From assembly GCA_009746045.1 (NCBI GenBank), contig RPFO01001106.1, positions 1 through 64,000 of the forward strand: a stretch of 64,000 nt of DNA, written 5' to 3'. A program made the translations under genes and the position numbers. Source of the DNA: Mesostigma viride (lineage: Eukaryota > Streptophyta > Mesostigmatophyceae > Mesostigmatales > Mesostigmataceae). This document shows positions 60,201 through 64,000 of this stretch, piece after piece; positions within the stretch are counted from its first letter, which is position 1; each line of letters begins with the position of its first letter. Below the pieces are notes generated by a model. It did no database searches. It was not told the origin of the DNA and saw nothing but the letters and a program-made list of their open reading frames with translations.

Positions 60201-63200
60201 GTGGGCGTGGGCGTGGGCGTGGGCGTGGGCGTGGGCGTGGGCGTGGGCGTGGGCGTGGGCGTGGGCGTGGGCGTGGGCGTGGGCGTGGGCGTGGGCGTGG
60301 GCGTGGGCGTGGGCGTGGGCGTGGGCGTGGGCGTGGGCGTGGGCGTGGGCGTGGGCGTGGGCGTGGGCGTGGGCGTGGGCGTGGGCGTGGGCGTGGGCCT
60401 CGTGTAGAGCATGCAACTCCCAGCCAAGCCTCTCTGTAAGTCACCCTGACCTAAAGCTGCCACACTTCACCTCGTCCCCCCATGCATTGCCTCCCTTGCG
60501 CCGTTGAACTCTGCCCATCAAACTCTGCCCGTTCACCCCCTTTCTCCTGACCGGTTGGCGCATCATTCGCCCCCACGCCTCCACCCCCTTTCTCCTGACC
60601 GGTGTCATCACGCGCCCCCATGCCTCGCGTCCCCATGCCTTCACCCATGCAGTGCAAAGGCTTTGTCCCATACTCGCCCTGTCCGCATACGTCCTGCCCA
60701 GCTTATTTCGTTCCTCTTTCTCATGTCCTAGCCTGACCCATTGCTCACTCCAGTCGCTCCTGGTGCCCTGACTCCCATCCCGTATTCCTTGCCTCTCCTG
60801 AATCCCTTCCACCCCTTACTCCCCATCATCCCTCCCTCCCCAACCTCACTCACTCCCTGTCATCCCATACTCCCTTCCATCTCCTATTCCCCATCATCTC
60901 CTATTCCCTATCATCCCTCACTCCCTATCATCCCATACTCCCTTTCATCTCCTATTTCCTATTCATCATTCCATATTCCCTATCATCCCTCACTTCCCAT
61001 GATCCCCTACTCCCTATCGTCTCCTATTCCCCATCCTCCCCCGGGCGCCAGGTGTCACTACCCGTGGAGCTGCAAGAGAGCGCGGCGGCATCCCGCTGCT
61101 CGGCCGACGGCTCCGTTTTTGAGAATGGGGACATGTGAGTCGTCCGCTCTCGTTGCCCTCGTTGCCCTCTTTGCCCTCTTTGCCCTCTTTGCCCTCGTTG
61201 CCCTCGTTGCCCTCGTTGCCCTCGTTGCCCTCGTTGCCCTCGTTGCCCTCGACTCGCAACTAGCTATTCCATGGATCTATCTGCCACAACGTTTGGCGAG
61301 CTGCATGGGAGGCATTGCCTCTTGCGGACACATGTCTTACTCTCGCTCCTAACTCTTAACTAATGAATACTATACATATTTGTGCGGACTAGTTAGGTTC
61401 GCGCTATGTACAGTCGCGCTGACTAGTTATGCTCGCGCTTCATCTATTCACGCTGTGTACTTATGCGTGTGCCCCGGCTGACCAACTCTGAGCCAGTCAC
61501 TTTAACCCAACAGCCGGTTACCTGTTTGGACGGCACCGCACATAAGTCCTTGGTTGGCTGCGGTCCTGGATCCTCCGGCTGCTCTTCCCAGACTCCCTCA
61601 CCAGTCTACGCCTCTGCTCGAGTAATACTCAAAAGGGTCTAGAAAGGATCTTAGAAAAGATCCCCCCTGTTGTTAGACCACGACTTTGCACCTCTTCCCC
61701 TACCCTCCAGCGTCTCGCTTGGGGTAGATCCCAGATAATGAATGGTCACCATGTCATAACATATCACACACGCTAGTGATACCAGGGGCACTTATGGCCA
61801 GGGGGTGTCCTGTCCCAGAGGTGTGTGTGGGGTATCCTTGTCAATTTTACACGAATCTCAGATGACCTGCATCCTGTGTGCATACATACATGTCTTCTTC
61901 TTCCTTGAATGCCTTGTTCCTTGTTCTCCCCCCCCCTCCCTTGTCCCTTGCTCACCCCCCACCCCACCCCCCACCCCCCACCCCAGTGGGCTGTCCGAGG
62001 CAGAAATCCTCGTCCGCTGCCTGGACTCTACCGGGCAGCCGTTTGCGGGGTCCAACGACAGGTGGATGCATAGCTCACTCTTTTACTAGATACATGGCTC
62101 ATTCTTATGCCTGCTTGCAACACCCTAGTCATAAAATGCATCAGGTTTTGTTTCACAATAGGGCCTGTTTGACCGATGCATCGCTATCGATCAATAACCA
62201 ACACTAGTTAAGTCTTTAAATCATCACAACGTCTTCATGATATATAGCCCGCACTGCTGGTCTGATGCCCCACGGCCCATGAATAGGGCCTTGGTTTCAA
62301 GATCTTAAATCCAACACGGTGACATGGCTGCCAGGGGGCATCACCATTAGTATGGCATCGCCATCCCTGGGTGCCACATGGATTACTGGCGGTTACAGCA
62401 GTCCAACTGTCAGACGTACAGGAAGGGCGTTTGGACAAGGACGAGGGGTCTATTGGAACGCAGGGGCAATGCTGCGTACCGGCTTGGCGAAAGGGAAATC
62501 GGTGAGAAGTTGGTGCATGAAGAGGTCTGAGCTAGGGCTGGTACAAATAATACTAATCATTATTATTAATAATAGTCATAATACTAGTAGTCATAACAAT
62601 AAAGCGGTGGCTGTCTCTTGGCTGCAGTCTCCTGCGCAGGAAGACAGCCACACGCAGTCTTGTTCGGCATGCAGCCAGAACTGGGCAAAGCGACCCGTTC
62701 CGCTTTCTGCCAAGGCTGGCCTGGTCATGTCCCACAGCGTCCGCGAGACCACGCGTGTGGTCGAATACGACGCAACCCGAGGAAACTAGGGTTGAGCTTT
62801 CGATCCCTAGGCAACCATGAGGACACGAGAGTAAAGTTTTCGGTTCCTTTCTTGCAACACACCGTGGATCCCACACACCCTGACGTGGATATTCCACGAC
62901 ATCTTGTCATGGCTTGGTCATGGCCTGGTCGTGTGTTGCACGCAGCGTTGGTCGCCATCATGCTGACACTGGTTCTGTATTTCCTTCCGTATTGTTTTAT
63001 CTCATTTCGTTTTGGTTTCTTTGCGATTCTGGTGCTGCCTGGCACGAAACGCCCCCCATGATACTGCCATACATAAACTTGGGTCTTAGAATACTGGATC
63101 TATACATGACGGTGGTGCATCATTACATTAATATATTATTTATTTTTTTTGTTGTTTATTCTAAACTAAACACGACGATGCAGGGTGGAGGCGGTGCTGC

Positions 63201-64000
63201 GCGCGATGGGGGTGACGCAGCGCATTATGCTGTCACCCGGGGAGCAGCGCGTGCCGGGGAGCAGCAACGCGCCCGTGTTCCGCGCGCGGCTGCTGCGGCC
63301 CAATGTGCCGTTCGACCTCATGGTACGAGACCTGTACAACAGGCATTAGCGGAATGTGGCCAGCTGCCGTTGGACCTCATGGTATGAGACCTGCATAACA
63401 GGCATTGGCGGAATATGGTCAGAGCAAACACGTACGCTTTGCTGCAGCGCTTTTATGGCAGCGACGTGCCCTTGGACCCCGTTCTGCGGCTCCTGCCTAT
63501 GCAAACATCTCCCCCTTGTTTTTCGTTCATGATCGCCGGGTGCTCTACTTGTTTCATTTACGACTGGTGATTCTTGGCAGTGAACGGGTGCAAATGTCTT
63601 TTCAATAGGCTTAAGCGGAATCCTGTCCGAGCGGGTGGTGCGCTGGAGCAGTACAGTCCCCGGTACAAGGTGGTACTGACATGTGTCCAGGTCATGCCTC
63701 TACGGGGTCGAGAAAATCTTAGCAAAAGCGCCACAGCGTGGCAAGACAAAAAGCCTCGAGATGCAGGGCGCTTATAGTTGGGCAGCGGCAGCGGTACCGC
63801 CTGCCTGCCCAGCGCCGTCACAATACCCTCCTTCACTTCCTTTACTTCTTGTTCATAACTGCTGTATGTGTGTCTCGTGTCGCTTGGCTGCCTAGGATTT
63901 TTCTCCCTGGAAACCTTACCAGCTAGATGTGGAGAGTGTCAAACTATCCGCATGGATGTCTGCTCACACGATCTCTCTCCGGTGCTCCTCGGCTGTGCAA
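48239..64000 (+). CDS. unrecognised multi-exon protein (15 exons), 3' part of the septin transcript or separate gene; incomplete
   Basis: Exons: 48239-48505, 50082-50314, 51406-51478, 53465-53539, 54348-54458, 55184-55306, 56391-56475, 57342-57433, 58112-58179, 58853-58931, 59930-60082, 61052-61134, 61987-62061, 63184-63322, 63896-64000+. Phases join without a stop for 587 codons and are also compatible with septin exon 8. The first two exons give a Ser/Gly-rich stretch, then a hydrophobic [15 protein letters not shown] that could be membrane-associated. Later landmarks are [96 protein letters not shown] and [20 protein letters not shown] do not recognise the family. The weakest joints are the acceptor before 55184 and a GC donor at 56476. 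An alternative start is ATG 53465. Confidence 0.6.
48908..48948. repeat. poly-C tract
   Basis: A C run of about 23 bases preceded by CCCCTCC. Length is likely polymorphic or assembly-sensitive. Confidence 0.9.
49192..49542. repeat. 17-bp minisatellite
   Basis: About 20 copies of CATCCCACTCGCCCCTT with C/T at CTCG versus CTTG. It lies in the intron 48506-50081. Confidence 0.96.
49895..49952. repeat. perfect 20-bp inverted repeat in an intron
   Basis: Arms 49895-49914 (ACGCATTACTTTTGCAACTT) and 49933-49952 are exact reverse complements around an 18-bp loop. Confidence 0.93.
51450..52060. repeat. 91-bp tandem repeat made of an exon end, its donor and the start of the intron
   Basis: Seven copies start at 51450, 51541, 51631, 51723, 51815, 51906 and 51998. 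The first copy contains the last 29 bases of exon 51406-51478 (GGCCCATCCTGTTCGGCATC...GGGAG) followed by the donor GTAGGAC. Later copies drift to TTTTGCATCCGGTCGGGGAG|GTAAGATG. Each copy also has TATGCTTAGTTCCTAAG. Confidence 0.95.
53585..53698. repeat. polypyrimidine CTTTCTTCCCCC repeat
   Basis: Imperfect tandem CTTTCTTCCCC modules in the intron after exon 53465-53539. Confidence 0.9.
53818..53866. repeat. 14-bp perfect inverted repeat in an intron
   Basis: Arms CGCGAATCCGTGGA (53818-53831) and its complement (53853-53866). AAAGCCTTGCAGTT occurs in the loop and again about 55 bp downstream. Confidence 0.85.
55598..55722. repeat. 12-bp TATTTAGCTTCT repeat
   Basis: About ten copies alternating TTTAGCTTCTA and TTTACCTTCTA. 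Confidence 0.93.
56143..56358. repeat. GT-rich repeat (TGTGTGTTTG)n
   Basis: TGTGTGTTTG units ending about 30 bp before the acceptor at 56390. Confidence 0.93.
58497..58812. repeat. CTCCTCCCC repeat filling an intron
   Basis: About 35 copies of CCTCCTCCC(C) forming a 310-bp polypyrimidine tract directly before the acceptor at 58852. The complementary strand is rich in GGGGAGGAG. Confidence 0.95.
59104..59136. repeat. poly-G tract
   Basis: A G run of about 18 interrupted by CGT, then GGGGGG. It lies in the intron after exon 58853-58931. Confidence 0.85.
59527..59878. repeat. ~31-bp minisatellite
   Basis: About 11 copies of ACCAAACCTCACTCAAACCG plus ATCATACACCC, ending some 50 bp before the exon at 59930. 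Confidence 0.95.
60166..60400. repeat. GGGCGT hexanucleotide array
   Basis: About 36 uninterrupted copies of GGGCGT, almost without substitutions after 60190. GGG tracts every 6 bp make quadruplex formation likely on the plus strand. Confidence 0.97.
60795..61042. repeat. imperfect 15-18-bp TCATCCCATACTCCC repeat
   Basis: Modules such as CCCTATCATCCCATACTCC and CCATCATCTCCTATTC, ending directly before the acceptor at 61051. Confidence 0.88.
61152..61252. repeat. 9-bp GCCCTCGTT repeat
   Basis: Eleven copies starting about 20 bp after the donor at 61135. The middle three copies read GCCCTCTTT. Confidence 0.95.

Noticed and set aside
59972-60463. His-Ala, Arg-Pro and Gly-Val dipeptide-repeat frames
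   Set aside because: All arise from the GGGCGT hexamer array, downstream of a well-supported donor at 60083.
62319-62789. Open frame with [19 protein letters not shown]
   Set aside because: The phase of exon 61987-62061 joins directly to 63184, and including this frame would break the reading frame. Composition is not protein-like.

Overview
The window is nuclear DNA of a eukaryote. It has spliceosomal GT-AG introns with consistent phases, many micro- and minisatellites, relics of non-LTR retrotransposons, and several DNA transposons. A septin GTPase gene next to a histone-fold DNA polymerase epsilon (DPB3/POLE4-type) gene, very repeat-rich introns and a GC-rich coding style would fit a green alga; septins occur in several chlorophytes but not in land plants. 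This lineage call is an inference, not proven by the sequence.

Layout. 1-4530: a 72-bp satellite that runs off the left edge. 4800-5625: a ~30-bp GC-rich minisatellite. 5626-7930: AT/GC mosaic with two TATA-like boxes and no convincing gene. 7937-8490: three ~230-bp repeats, each with two GC palindromes, leading into a DDE-type transposase gene (8637-11986) with two introns and one homopolymer frameshift. 12590-24380: a transposon graveyard. It holds five degenerate copies of one LINE-type ORF1, a reverse-transcriptase C-terminal relic, a PIF/Harbinger-like element (14703-15217), a TTAA-flanked inverted-repeat element (16068-17793), a hAT-like MITE nested in an ORF1 copy (19241-19848) and a perfect 41-bp foldback hairpin (21385-21519). 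26192-28318 (minus): a four-exon histone-fold gene, 152 aa. 29395-46459 (plus): an eight-exon septin G-domain gene, divergent from the previous gene; its last intron holds a ~7.85-kb minisatellite. 48239-64000: fifteen further phase-compatible exons (587 codons) of an unrecognised protein, either the continuation of the septin transcript or a separate gene running off the right edge.

The most striking pattern is in the introns. Nearly every intron of the 29-64 kb region carries its own tandem array. In about nine introns the repeated unit starts inside the upstream exon and includes the exon end plus the 5' splice donor, so intronic copies carry decoy donors. The same arrangement occurs in the transposase gene at 10121-10265. 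This suggests that tandem duplication anchored at exon ends is a recurrent source of intron growth and minisatellite birth in this genome.

All gene models are hand-built from reading frames, splice consensus and phase. No alignment, RNA data or database search was available.
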